Source: Burkholderia cepacia (GTDB lineage: Bacteria > Pseudomonadota > Gammaproteobacteria > Burkholderiales > Burkholderiaceae). Taken from it: 64,000 bases of DNA. The position numbers and the translations under genes are program-made. A model generated the notes under the pieces. It was not told the DNA's origin. It saw nothing but the letters and a program-made list of their open reading frames with translations, and ran no database searches. The DNA is taken from contig NZ_CP013442.1 of NCBI RefSeq assembly GCF_001718835.1, positions 771,899 through 835,898 of the forward strand, given 5' to 3'. Numbering within the stretch: the stretch's first letter is position 1; every line of letters starts with the position of its first letter. Positions 19,093 through 27,479 of the stretch are shown in pieces.

Positions 19093-20901
19093 TCACCAGC
19101 AGGGCGTGCCGTTGCCAGTATACGTTTTGGAGATCGAGAAGTTTCGCGTGTCGGTGGTCGACGTGATCTGACTCAGGTCGGCACCCGCCCGCAGCAGCGC
19201 ACGGCCGAGCCGCAACTGGCGTGTGCGGATCTCGTCGATCGCTGACCGGAAATACTGCTCGACATCCGCCACGTCGCGCCGGTGCTTTTCCGCATCCAGC
19301 CGGTCCGCCAGCACCGTGTCGAGGCTCGACGTGAAGAACGCGAAATTGAACTCGGACATCTCCTTGTGCTTCGCGTGCAGCCCCGAGCGAAACTCGCGAA
19401 TCAGCTCGACGACCGATGGGTTGTGCCGGAAGCGCCGCTGGGTTCGCGAAAGGAAGGTCGACAGCACCACGTTGAACGTCTCGAATTCGAACACGGCCGA
19501 CTGATCGGTGATGACGCCGCGCTCATGATAGTCGTCGTTGTTGTAGAGCGACGCGAAGTGAAGCGCCAGCTTCGCCACCGCTTCGTCCTGGTAGCGGTAG
19601 CCGTAATGGTCGAGCGATTGCCAGTAGTCCGGGTTCAGGAGGCCGTCGTGCTCCATTTTGCCGATCAACGGCGTGCCCGGATAGATTTCCAGCCGCTCGG
19701 TGAGCCGGCGCAGATTGTGGCCGTTGTTGCGTCGCAGAAATTCGGCGTTGCGACGCAACGTGTCGACGGTCGAGTAAGGGTGGAACTGGATGAATCCCAT
19801 CGCGAGATAGATGCCGTGCTCGCGCAGCAGCCGGATGATCCGCTCGTTGTCCTCGACGCTCGCGCGCTTCTGCCACAGGGCGAGCTCCTCGGTGGTACCC
19901 GACTCGATCCCCACGTTGACCTTCTCCAGGCCGGACTCGAACAGCAGCTGCAGCAACTCTGAATCGTCGTCGGTCCAGTTTTCCGCACGCATGCAGACGT
20001 TGTAGTAGATGTCGAGCTTGCGATCGAGAATCCCGTTCGCGATCTCGCGGATTCGCCCTTTGCCGATGCGCCGTCCGTCCGGATCCTCGAACGTGGAATC
20101 GATAAAGTCGTAGGTGCGGAACTGATACTTGTCAACGAGATGGGTGAGCTCGTCCAGCACCGATGCGGCCGATCGGCCGCGCCAGCCCTTGCCCGGCTGG
20201 ATTTTGTTGCCGGCGTGCGGCGCGCTGCAGAACGTGCAGCGCGCAATGCAACCGCGGCTCGTGCTGACGCGGATGTATTCCAGCTTGCCGCCGTGCAGCT
20301 CGAGCTGGTCGCGCGACGGGAAGGGCAGGTCGTCGAGGTTGTGCATCATCATCCGCAACGGGGTCTGCACCGGTTCGCCGTCCGCGCCGCGAAAGCAGAT
20401 GCCTGGGCAGGTGTCGAGCGGCAGGTTCAGGTAAACCCGCTGCACCAGCTCGAAGATGGTCGGCTCGCCTTCTCCGACCGCGACGATGTCGGTGTGCGGG
20501 CAGTTGCGCAGCACGTCGACCCCGGCATACGTGCCGGCCGGCCCGCCGCACACGATGCGCGTGCCGGGCAGATGCGCGCGGACCTGCTCGGAGAAGCTGC
20601 CGAACGTGACGATGTTCAGGCTCATCAGCGTGAAGCACGTCATGTCCGGCGCGAACGCGGCAAGCGTCTCGAGCGCGGCTTCCTTGTCGTCGCGCACTTC
20701 CATGATGACGCAGGTGAAGCCGGCGCGGCGCAGCACTGCTGCCATGTAGGCGACACCGAGATGCTCCGGTGACATCACGAGGTCGCCCTCAAGGAATATC
20801 ACGAACGCCACCTTGAAGCGGCCGGGATCGGTGACGCGCGGATCCAGCTCGAAATGATATTCACGCTCGAGCGGCGCATTTCGCATATCGATTAATTGCA
20901 T
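19093..20901 (-). CDS. Cobalamin-binding radical SAM enzyme (BchE-like), copy 1
   Basis: A 602-residue enzyme. Residues 30-160 form a B12-binding Rossmann domain (HLGVAYMAAVLRRAG, DMTCFTLMSLN, VCGGPAGTY, VAVGEGEPT). The radical SAM core follows with the 4Fe-4S cysteines in GCIARCTFC (C218, C222, C225). A C-terminal extension of about 150 residues is shared with the paralogue at 32386-34185. Enzymes of this class reductively cleave S-adenosylmethionine for methyl transfer or ring closure. MitD of mitomycin biosynthesis belongs to the same broad class, which supports a core-forming role here. The start at 20901 follows GAGG. It diverges from the GST gene and stands apart from the long operon. 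Confidence 0.85.
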   Translation of the reverse strand: MQLIDMRNAPLEREYHFELDPRVTDPGRFKVAFVIFLEGDLVMSPEHLGVAYMAAVLRRAGFTCVIMEVRDDKEAALETLAAFAPDMTCFTLMSLNIVTFGSFSEQVRAHLPGTRIVCGGPAGTYAGVDVLRNCPHTDIVAVGEGEPTIFELVQRVYLNLPLDTCPGICFRGADGEPVQTPLRMMMHNLDDLPFPSRDQLELHGGKLEYIRVSTSRGCIARCTFCSAPHAGNKIQPGKGWRGRSAASVLDELTHLVDKYQFRTYDFIDSTFEDPDGRRIGKGRIREIANGILDRKLDIYYNVCMRAENWTDDDSELLQLLFESGLEKVNVGIESGTTEELALWQKRASVEDNERIIRLLREHGIYLAMGFIQFHPYSTVDTLRRNAEFLRRNNGHNLRRLTERLEIYPGTPLIGKMEHDGLLNPDYWQSLDHYGYRYQDEAVAKLALHFASLYNNDDYHERGVITDQSAVFEFETFNVVLSTFLSRTQRRFRHNPSVVELIREFRSGLHAKHKEMSEFNFAFFTSSLDTVLADRLDAEKHRRDVADVEQYFRSAIDEIRTRQLRLGRALLRAGADLSQITSTTDTRNFSISKTYTGNGTPCW

Positions 20902-21070
20902 GGTCAGCCTCGAAAGAACTATGCTCGTGTCGTTAAAAAAAGCGGCCGCCAAACGGAAGGCCGGGAAGGACGGCCGCGCCCATCTCGGTCGCGCGGGCGA
21001 CAGGCCGCGGGCCTGTGCCGGATCGCGCCGCCGTCACGTTGTTCATTGCCGTGTTCACCTGCTCGAAGTC
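20902..21070. promoter_or_regulatory. Divergent promoter region between the radical SAM and GST genes
   Basis: A 169-base gap between two genes transcribed away from each other. It should hold both promoters. It includes an A-run (20935-20940) followed by an imperfect GCGGCCGC-rich inverted repeat; no regulator site was recognised. Confidence 0.4.
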
Positions 21071-21700
21071 ATGCATTCAAAACAATCCATTCGTTTGTAC
21101 CGCTTCTCGTTGTCCGGCCATTCGCACAGCGTCGAATTGTTCGCCTCGCTGCTGAAGCTCCCGATCGAGACAATCGAAATCGACCTGCTGCGCGGCGAGC
21201 ACCGGACGCCGGAGTTTCTCGCGCTCAATCCGCTCGGGCAGGTTCCGGTGCTCGAGGACGGTTCGCTCGTCCTGTCGGACTCCCATGCAATCCTCGTCTA
21301 CCTGGCCGAGCGATACGGCGCGCGTCACTGGAGCGGCGCGGACGCGCCGCCCGGCGCCGTGCAGCGCTTCCTGTCGCTCGCGGCGGGGGAGCTCGCGTTC
21401 GGCCCCGCCGTGCTGCGTCGTCACGCGCTGTTCGGCGGGCAGCACGACCTGGTGCGCGCGCGTGCGCTGTCCGAGCGGCTGTGCGCGTTTTTCGAGCAGC
21501 ATCTCGCGGGCCGCGATTTCCTGCTCGGCCCGCAGCCGTCGATCGCCGACGTGGCCTGCCATACGTACCTCGCGCACGCGCCGGTGGGCGGGTTCGCGCT
21601 GGACCCGTATCCGCGCTTGCGCGCGTGGATCGCGCGCATCGAAGCGCTCGACGGTTTCATCCCGCTGGCCGACGGCATGGCGCGCGCCGCGCACGCATGA
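21071..21700 (+). CDS. Glutathione S-transferase family protein
   Basis: A 209-residue protein. The N-terminal thioredoxin-like domain includes RLYRFSLSGHSHSVELFASLL and NPLGQVPVLEDGSLVLSDSHAILVYLAERYG, which hold the glutathione site. The helical C-terminal domain includes LGPQPSIADVACHTYLAHAP. It may detoxify a reactive intermediate (for example a quinone or aziridine) or carry out a pathway step. The start at 21071 aligns with the usual N-terminus of the family. It is followed 57 bases later by the PIG-L deacetylase gene, likely in the same transcript. Confidence 0.85.
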   Translation: MHSKQSIRLYRFSLSGHSHSVELFASLLKLPIETIEIDLLRGEHRTPEFLALNPLGQVPVLEDGSLVLSDSHAILVYLAERYGARHWSGADAPPGAVQRFLSLAAGELAFGPAVLRRHALFGGQHDLVRARALSERLCAFFEQHLAGRDFLLGPQPSIADVACHTYLAHAPVGGFALDPYPRLRAWIARIEALDGFIPLADGMARAAHA

Positions 21701-21757
21701 CCGCCATGACGCTACGGCCCATCCGGATTGCATCGTTCGTTCTCCACTCGATCCCGC

Positions 21758-22516
21758 ATGAACTCGACCGCCCGACTCGTTCCTGACGCCCGCCTCGTGC
21801 TGCTGTCGCCCCATCTCGACGACGCCGTGTGGTCGCTCGGCGGCGCGGTGCCGGCGTGGCGCCGCGACCGCGAGGTCACGATCGTCACGCTGTGCGACGG
21901 CGACGCGGAGCCCGCCGTCGCCGCGCGCCTGACCGAGCCGGCGCACCGCTGGCGCGCGTTCGGCGGCGTCGCCGCGCGGCGCGACGAAGACGCGCGCGCC
22001 GCGGCCATGCTCGGGTGCGCGCGCATCGGCCTCGGCCACCGGGACGCCGCACTGCGCGCGTCGCCGGACTGTGAATTCGAATGCCCGGCGCCGGACGCGC
22101 TGTTCGCGGCGCCCGGCGGCGCCGGCGCGCCCACTGTGCCGGACGCGCTCGAAGCGCGCCTGCGCGCATTGCTGCGCCCGGATGACCAGGTCATCGCGCC
22201 GCTCGGCTTCGGCGGCCACGTCGACCATTGCATCGCCCACCTGCTCGCGCGGCGCCTGCCGCACACCGTCGCGTACTACGCCGAGTTTCCGTATTACGCG
22301 CCCGCGCATGCCGCCACGCTCGCCGAGCAGGTTCGCGCGCTCGGGCTGGCGGCGATGCCCGTCGCGCTCGAATGCGACTGGCCGGCGTGGGTCGACGCGA
22401 GCCTCTGCTATCGCAGCCAGGTGATCCGGCTGTTCGGCGGCCGCGCGCGCTTCATCGACGCGCTGTCGGCCTACGCCGGCGATACGCCGCGCTGCCTGAT
22501 CTGGTCGACGCGCTGA
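21758..22516 (+). CDS. PIG-L / LmbE family deacetylase
   Basis: A 252-residue zinc hydrolase. The metal motif is LLSPHLDDAVWSLGGA (the P-H-x-D-D box) and the second His comes from GGHVDHCIAH. Family members deacetylate GlcNAc groups on lipids, mycothiol precursors or antibiotics. In mitomycin biosynthesis MitC of this family acts after the glycosyltransferase MitB; the same pairing occurs here, with the glycosyltransferase gene lying tail-to-tail and overlapping by 46 bases. The start at 21758 immediately precedes the conserved core. The natural substrate is inferred to be an N-acetylamino sugar attached to the AHBA unit. Confidence 0.8.
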   Translation: MNSTARLVPDARLVLLSPHLDDAVWSLGGAVPAWRRDREVTIVTLCDGDAEPAVAARLTEPAHRWRAFGGVAARRDEDARAAAMLGCARIGLGHRDAALRASPDCEFECPAPDALFAAPGGAGAPTVPDALEARLRALLRPDDQVIAPLGFGGHVDHCIAHLLARRLPHTVAYYAEFPYYAPAHAATLAEQVRALGLAAMPVALECDWPAWVDASLCYRSQVIRLFGGRARFIDALSAYAGDTPRCLIWSTR

Positions 22517-23334
22517 CGGTAGCGCTCGACCGAGCCGGCCGGCGACAGCAGCGCATCGAGCGCGTCCGCCTCCGGGCAGGCCGCGCGCTGCTGGAACCGC
22601 CGCAGGTTGTCGTGGTGCTCGTCCCAGCGCGCGGCGTTGTAATGCGACATGTGGTAGCCGCGCGCCTGCGGCGCGAGCCGCACCGGCACCCCGGACGCCC
22701 ACAGGCGGAACGCGAAATCGATGTCCTCCATCCCCCAGCGGGTGCCATAGGCCTCGTCGAAGCCGCCGCTGGCAAGCCAGGTCGCGCGCGGCACGGACAG
22801 GTTCGCGCCGGCGCACGCGAGCCACGGCCAGCGGGCCGCCTCGGCGTGCTCGGCGGCCTGTTCGAGCGGATTGGCGACGGCGCGCGCGGCGCCGGGCGAC
22901 CAGCATCCGGCGCGCAACGCCGCCGCGTCGATCGGGGGGCAGGACGGGCCGCCGAGCGCCGGATCGTCGACGCGCAACAGCCCGATCAGCTCCCTGAGCA
23001 TGCCGTGCACGAGGCCGGGCTGCTCCGCCTGCGCGGACCGGTGGCAGGCCAGGAAGTCGGCCTGCACGAGGATGTCGTCGTCGACGAACACCAGCCATTC
23101 GCCGCGCGCGACGGTTGCGCCCGCGTTGCGGGCCGCCGCGCGGCCGACGCCGGGCGTCTCGACGACGCGTGCCGGCGGCGCGGCGGCGATCACCTGCCGG
23201 ACCGCCGGCGTCGCGTTGTCCGCGACGATGACGAGCTCGACGTCGCCGCACCCGGACTGGCCGGCGAGGCCGGCCAGCGTCAGCGCCAGCCGGGGGGCCT
23301 TGCTGTGCGCCGGAACGATCACGCTCAGGCTCAT
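22471..23334 (-). CDS. Family 2 glycosyltransferase
   Basis: A 287-residue GT-A fold transferase. It has the N-terminal SLSVIVPAHSKAPRLALTLA, the metal-binding DDD in EWLVFVDDDILVQADF (about residues 80-95), and the acceptor-side motif GGFDEAYGTRWGMEDIDFAF. There are no membrane helices. The likely donor is a UDP-N-acetylhexosamine, by analogy with MitB, which glycosylates carrier-bound AHBA. It is the last gene of the long minus-strand operon; its ATG overlaps the stop of the oxidoreductase gene (ATGA). Its 3' end overlaps the end of the convergent PIG-L gene. Confidence 0.8.
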   Translation of the reverse strand: MSLSVIVPAHSKAPRLALTLAGLAGQSGCGDVELVIVADNATPAVRQVIAAAPPARVVETPGVGRAAARNAGATVARGEWLVFVDDDILVQADFLACHRSAQAEQPGLVHGMLRELIGLLRVDDPALGGPSCPPIDAAALRAGCWSPGAARAVANPLEQAAEHAEAARWPWLACAGANLSVPRATWLASGGFDEAYGTRWGMEDIDFAFRLWASGVPVRLAPQARGYHMSHYNAARWDEHHDNLRRFQQRAACPEADALDALLSPAGSVERYRQRVDQIRQRGVSPA

Positions 23335-24452
23335 GCCGCCACCTCGCCGGCCCGCGCCGGTTCGGTGGCCGGGCCGCCCGCGCCGGCCCGCGCGGCCGCC
23401 GGGTAAAGCACGGCCATCGCCGAGCCGAGCGAGCGCAGCTTCCGGTAGTCGGCGGACAGCGCCGCGCGCTCGCCCGCCGCCGCGCGGCCGGCAAGCGCCA
23501 GCGCGTCGCGCACGAAGGCCCGATACGGCGCGATGCGCTCCTCGGAAGGGCAGGCAAGCGCGTGCACGGCGCCGTCCTGCGCCAGCGTCAGGGTGGGCTC
23601 GCGCACGCCGTTGGTGCTGAATCCAAACGTGCAGCGCAATGCCAGCTCGCCGTTCTGCCCGTATGCGTGGATCACGGTTTCATCGTGTTCGCGATGCGAC
23701 GCCCAAGCGGTCGATACACGCACGACCGCGCCCGTGTCGGCGAGCAGGCAGCCGAACAACTGCGTGTCGACGCTGAGCTCGGCGTCCGGCGCCGTGGCGT
23801 CGTCGCCGCGCCACGCGGCCAGTTGGGCCGCGGGGTCGCCGGCCGTCATGACTTGGTGGCTGAAGCCGGCCTGCACGAGCGGATAGTCGAGCAGGCCGAG
23901 ACCGACTTCGAGCAGATGCCAGCCGAGGTCGCCGCCGGATCCGGCGAGCGCGCTGCCAGCACGCGTGAACCACGAGCCGGGGCGCGGAATGCCGGCGCGG
24001 CGACGCCAGCCGACGTCGATGCAATGCGGCGCCCCGAGCGCGCCATGCCGGGCGTGCTCGTACAGGCTGCGCACGTCGCCGCGTCGCGACGAGGCCGACG
24101 TGACCCACAGCCCGCGCTGCCGCCGTTCGCTGAGGCCGACCAGGAACTCGGCCTCGGCGAGGCTGAAGCAGGCCGGCTTGTCGACGATGACGTGCAAGCC
24201 CCGCTCCAGCGCGAACGCGGCGTGCTCGACGTGATGGGCGTTCGGCGAGCAGACCAGCGCGAGATCGCAGCCGTCCAGCGCCGCATCGTCCAGCGCGTGA
24301 TGAACGCGGATGCCTGGAAAGCGCGCCGCCACCGCATCGCGCGCGTCTGCCGACGGATCGACGACGCTCGCGAGCGTGGCGCCGGCCTCCTCGAGCAGCG
24401 GGAGCCAGACGTTGCGGGCGACCCAGCCGCCGCCGATCGTCGCCGTGCGCAT
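23331..24452 (-). CDS. Gfo/Idh/MocA oxidoreductase (RifL-like)
   Basis: A 373-residue NAD(P)-dependent sugar oxidoreductase. The Rossmann motif is ATIGGGWVARNVWLPLL and the catalytic lysine sits in VIVDKPACFSLAEAEF. GGDLGWHLLEVG carries the expected His. In AHBA pathways RifL oxidises UDP-glucose at C3 so that RifK can transaminate it to UDP-kanosamine. Its position directly after the AHBA synthase gene (5-base gap) matches this. The start at 24452 gives a standard N-terminus and overlap-free linkage to the upstream stop. Confidence 0.85.
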   Translation of the reverse strand: MRTATIGGGWVARNVWLPLLEEAGATLASVVDPSADARDAVAARFPGIRVHHALDDAALDGCDLALVCSPNAHHVEHAAFALERGLHVIVDKPACFSLAEAEFLVGLSERRQRGLWVTSASSRRGDVRSLYEHARHGALGAPHCIDVGWRRRAGIPRPGSWFTRAGSALAGSGGDLGWHLLEVGLGLLDYPLVQAGFSHQVMTAGDPAAQLAAWRGDDATAPDAELSVDTQLFGCLLADTGAVVRVSTAWASHREHDETVIHAYGQNGELALRCTFGFSTNGVREPTLTLAQDGAVHALACPSEERIAPYRAFVRDALALAGRAAAGERAALSADYRKLRSLGSAMAVLYPAAARAGAGGPATEPARAGEVAA

Positions 24453-24457
24453 CGCGG

Positions 24458-25660
24458 TCACGACGCGTTGACGCCGTCGAGCACCTTGCGGAGCGCCTCG
24501 GCGATGGCCAGGGTGTCCTCCCGCGAACCCAGCAGCGCGCGATGGTGGATCCAGATGCCGTTCGCCGCGATGTGCTCGGTCGCCGGGCAGGCCTGGACCA
24601 GCGCGTCGTGCGTCGTCGCCGGCGCCGGCGCGATCCAGAAGCTCGGGATGCGATACAGCGCCTGATACGCGCGGAATGCCGGGATCCCCTCGGCGATGAG
24701 GCAGTCGACCACGCGGTTGCGGTCGAACAGGCGGCCGTGCCGATCGCGCTCGAGGGTCAGGATGGTCATGTAGTGCGGATGGACGGTCGCATGCTCGCCG
24801 TGCTGCTGCTGGCGGATTTCCGGCATGCGGGCGAGCGCGTCGCGCAGGATCGCGGCATTCGCCTCGCGGGTCTGCGTCTGCGCATCGAGGCGCGCGAGCT
24901 GCGCGCGCAGCACGGCGGCCGAGAACTCGCTCATGCGCGCGTTGGTCCCGACAACAGTGTGCTGGTACGCGCGGTCGCCCTGCGGCCGGCCGCAATTGCT
25001 GTACAGGAAGATCCGCTCGCGAAGCGCGGCATCCGGACAGGTGATGATGCCGCCTTCGCCGGCCGTCATCAGCTTGAAGTTCTGGAAGCTGAAGCAGGCG
25101 GTCGTGCCCCATTCGCCGATCCGCAGGCCGCGGGCACCTCGTGCGCCGTGCGCGTGCGCGGCGTCCTGGATGACGGCCAGCCCGTGCTTGCCGGCGATCG
25201 CGAGCACCGCGTCCATGTCGCTGAAATGACCGGACATGTGGACCGGGATGATCGCGCGCGTGCGCGGCGTGATCGCGGCCTCGATCGCCTTCGGGTCGAT
25301 GCAGTAGGTCGTCGGCAGCACGTCGACCGGCACCGGCACCGCCCCGATCTTCTGGCAGGCCATCGACGTCGAGATGAATGTGAAAGCCGGCACGATCACT
25401 TCGTCGCCCGGTTCGATGCCGAGCGCGAGCAGTGTGAGCTCGATCGCGACCGTGCCGTTCGTGACGGTCACGGCATGCTCGCAGCCGTGATGCGCGGCGA
25501 ATTCCTCTTCGAAGCGCAGGTTTTCCTGGCCCGTCGCGCGCCACCACTGGCCCTGGCGCAGGCTGCGCAGCAGCGCGGTTTCTTCCTGTTCGTCGTAGTG
25601 CGGCCACGCCGGAAATTCGCCGGTCTTGACCGGGGTGCCACCGTCGATTGCAAGTTTCAT
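24458..25660 (-). CDS. 3-amino-5-hydroxybenzoate (AHBA) synthase, PLP-dependent (RifK-like)
   Basis: A 400-residue DegT/DnrJ/EryC1-fold enzyme whose sequence matches AHBA synthases throughout: EFPAWPHYDEQEETALLRSL, QGQWWRATG, PAFTFISTSMACQKIGAVPV, QDAAHAHGARG, FSFQNFKLMTAGEGG (PLP lysine K196), GRPQGDRAYQHTVVGTNARM and EGIPAFRAYQALYR. It aromatises 5-amino-5-deoxy-3-dehydroshikimate to AHBA, and in RifK also serves as the transaminase making UDP-kanosamine. Typical family length is about 390. A short N-terminal extension (MKLAIDGGTPVK) resembles other DegT enzymes. This gene identifies the cluster class with high certainty. Confidence 0.93.
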   Translation of the reverse strand: MKLAIDGGTPVKTGEFPAWPHYDEQEETALLRSLRQGQWWRATGQENLRFEEEFAAHHGCEHAVTVTNGTVAIELTLLALGIEPGDEVIVPAFTFISTSMACQKIGAVPVPVDVLPTTYCIDPKAIEAAITPRTRAIIPVHMSGHFSDMDAVLAIAGKHGLAVIQDAAHAHGARGARGLRIGEWGTTACFSFQNFKLMTAGEGGIITCPDAALRERIFLYSNCGRPQGDRAYQHTVVGTNARMSEFSAAVLRAQLARLDAQTQTREANAAILRDALARMPEIRQQQHGEHATVHPHYMTILTLERDRHGRLFDRNRVVDCLIAEGIPAFRAYQALYRIPSFWIAPAPATTHDALVQACPATEHIAANGIWIHHRALLGSREDTLAIAEALRKVLDGVNAS

Positions 25661-25716
25661 GGGGAGTGTTCCGGAAAATTGTGAGGGATCGGGGCGGCCG
25701 CGCCGCCCCCGGTTCG

Positions 25717-27006
25717 TCATTGCAGCAAGGTGCCCATTTCGCACTGGGGCGCGGGCGCGCGACCGAGCAGATGCGCGATCGTCGGGGCGATCTGCTGCAG
25801 CTGCGCGTCGCCGCCCGGGTCGGCCATCGCGTGCGCGCTGTCGACCAGCACGAAGCCCTGGTCCCGGTGCCAGCCCGACTGGGCGGTCCGGCGCACGTGG
25901 CGTGCCCAGCGCGGATCGCCGAGCGGCGGGCGCTTCGCGTTCGCCGGCTTGACGATCAGCGTGGGCGCGAGATGCCGGTGGTCGCCGACGTAGAGCTCGT
26001 CGCGGTGATGCACGCTCGCGAGCACTGGCGTGCCGTCGTCGAAGCGCAGCGCCTGCAGGAACGCGCGAACCTCGTCGACTTCGCTGTCGCGGGCGCCGTG
26101 GCCACCCAGCAGGTCGCCGCGCAGCGCGATGCCGTGCGAGCCCTGCACCGTCTCCATCGCGAGGCTGCGCGCGCAGTCGACCTGGCCGTCGCCCGCGAGC
26201 ACCTGCAGGCCGCCGGCCTGCAGCGCCGCGTCGATCGAATGGAAGCCGTCGAGATCGCCGAAGCCGATCTCGGAGAACACCAGCGTCGCGTCGGGCTCGA
26301 GCGACTGCAGGCGCCGGCAGGCCGCGTCGACGAAGTCGTACGCCTGCAGCACCACCGGCCGCCGCGCGGGATCGTCCTGGCGCATCTCGTACCACAGGAA
26401 ATGCGATACGCGATCGATCAGCGTGAGGTTGACGATCATCACGTCGGTGTCCGCCGCCAGCTCGAACGCGGTGTCGAGCTGCGCGGACGCGACGCGCCAC
26501 GCATCCTGCGCGAACGCGTCGAACGACTGGCCGGTGTAGAACAGCGTCACGTCGTGCGCGTAGCGGATGCCGCGCCGGTGCAGGTCGGAGAGCAGGCTGC
26601 GCGGATAGCTGGTGTTCAGCGAATACGACATCGGGTACGTCACCAGCCGGCCGTTCAGCGGCTTGGGCGGATGGGTCAGCTGGACGTTCACGACGCTGAA
26701 GCGCAGGTCGCTCAGCTCGGGCCATTCCCACACGCGCGCGGCCTTCACGTCGCCCGTCTCGAGCACGCGCGGCAGCTCCCCGTCGCCACGGGTGCTCCAG
26801 TACGAGAAGCAGCCGTGGCGCCCCGGATTGACGCCGGAGAACGCGGTGGCCAGGTTGCTCGGCTCGTACGGAACCGGCCCGCAATCCAGGCGGCGGTAGC
26901 GCGACGCGCGCAGGCGTTCGGCGAACCACGGCAGGTGGCCGCGCTGCACCTGATGCTCGAGGACGACCGGGTCCATGCCTTCGGCGATGATGATGAGTGC
27001 TTTCAT
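25717..27006 (-). CDS. Alkaline-phosphatase-superfamily protein, copy 1 (degenerate metal site)
   Basis: A 429-residue protein of the type I phosphodiesterase / nucleotide pyrophosphatase group. The first metal Asp is in IAEGMDP, the nucleophile region is SNLATAFSGVNPGRHGCFSY, and DRVSHFLWYEM carries metal ligands. Where the paralogue at 34187-35689 has the expected SDHGFG, this protein reads SEIGFGDLDG, so a metal-binding Asp-His pair is lost or moved. There is no signal peptide, so it is probably cytoplasmic. It may have altered chemistry or a non-catalytic role. It lies 11 bases after the AroQ-like gene in the long operon. The substrate is unknown; a phosphate or sulfate ester of the pathway product is a guess. 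Confidence 0.75.
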   Translation of the reverse strand: MKALIIIAEGMDPVVLEHQVQRGHLPWFAERLRASRYRRLDCGPVPYEPSNLATAFSGVNPGRHGCFSYWSTRGDGELPRVLETGDVKAARVWEWPELSDLRFSVVNVQLTHPPKPLNGRLVTYPMSYSLNTSYPRSLLSDLHRRGIRYAHDVTLFYTGQSFDAFAQDAWRVASAQLDTAFELAADTDVMIVNLTLIDRVSHFLWYEMRQDDPARRPVVLQAYDFVDAACRRLQSLEPDATLVFSEIGFGDLDGFHSIDAALQAGGLQVLAGDGQVDCARSLAMETVQGSHGIALRGDLLGGHGARDSEVDEVRAFLQALRFDDGTPVLASVHHRDELYVGDHRHLAPTLIVKPANAKRPPLGDPRWARHVRRTAQSGWHRDQGFVLVDSAHAMADPGGDAQLQQIAPTIAHLLGRAPAPQCEMGTLLQ

Positions 27007-27017
27007 GGGACAGGAGA

Positions 27018-27479
27018 TCAGGGGCGCGCGGCCGGTTCGACGGCCGGCCGGCCGGCGCCGCGCATCAGCCCGGTGGCGGCCAGCAGGTAGCCTTCGCTGC
27101 CGAGGCCGGCGATCACGCCGGCCGCGAGCGGCGCGAGGATGGACGTATGGCGAAAGCTCTCGCGGCTCCAGATGTTCGACAGGTGGACTTCGATCCACGG
27201 CGCCGGAAAATCCTCGAGCGCGTCGCGCAACGCCCAGCCGTTCATCATCAGCGCGCCGGGGTTCAGGATCAGCGCGTCCACGTCGCGGCGCGCCTCGAGG
27301 CAGTCGATGATTTCGCCTTCGTGATTGCTCTGGAACGCGACGACCGACCACCCGCCGGCCTCGGCCAGCGCCTCGAGGCGCCGCGTGATGTCGTGCAGGG
27401 TGGCCGTGCCGTAGATGTCCGGCTTGCGGCTGCCGAGCCGACCGAGATTCGGGCCGTTGATCATCAGGAGGGTACGCAT
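27018..27479 (-). CDS. Type II dehydroquinase-like protein (AroQ/RifJ-like) with altered active site
   Basis: A 153-residue flavodoxin-like enzyme. INGPNLGRLGSRKPDIYG holds the expected Arg18 and Tyr23, and QSNHEGEIID, IEVHLSN and ESFRHTSILAPLAAGVIAGLG are conserved. In AHBA pathways RifJ dehydrates 5-amino-5-deoxy-3-dehydroquinate. The usual N-P-G-A-Y-T-H-T-S segment is NPGALMMNG here (residues 73-81), so the conserved active-site His and the following Thr/Ser are replaced by Met, Asn and Gly. This suggests a different substrate or reaction. Its start overlaps the end of the HAD gene by 16 bases. Confidence 0.8.
   Translation of the reverse strand: MRTLLMINGPNLGRLGSRKPDIYGTATLHDITRRLEALAEAGGWSVVAFQSNHEGEIIDCLEARRDVDALILNPGALMMNGWALRDALEDFPAPWIEVHLSNIWSRESFRHTSILAPLAAGVIAGLGSEGYLLAATGLMRGAGRPAVEPAARP

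Noticed and set aside
21077..23557. Very long minus-strand frame across the GST and deacetylase genes
   Set aside because: It is Arg/Ala/Pro-rich and low complexity, overlaps several genes with clear family motifs, and is a typical high-GC shadow frame.
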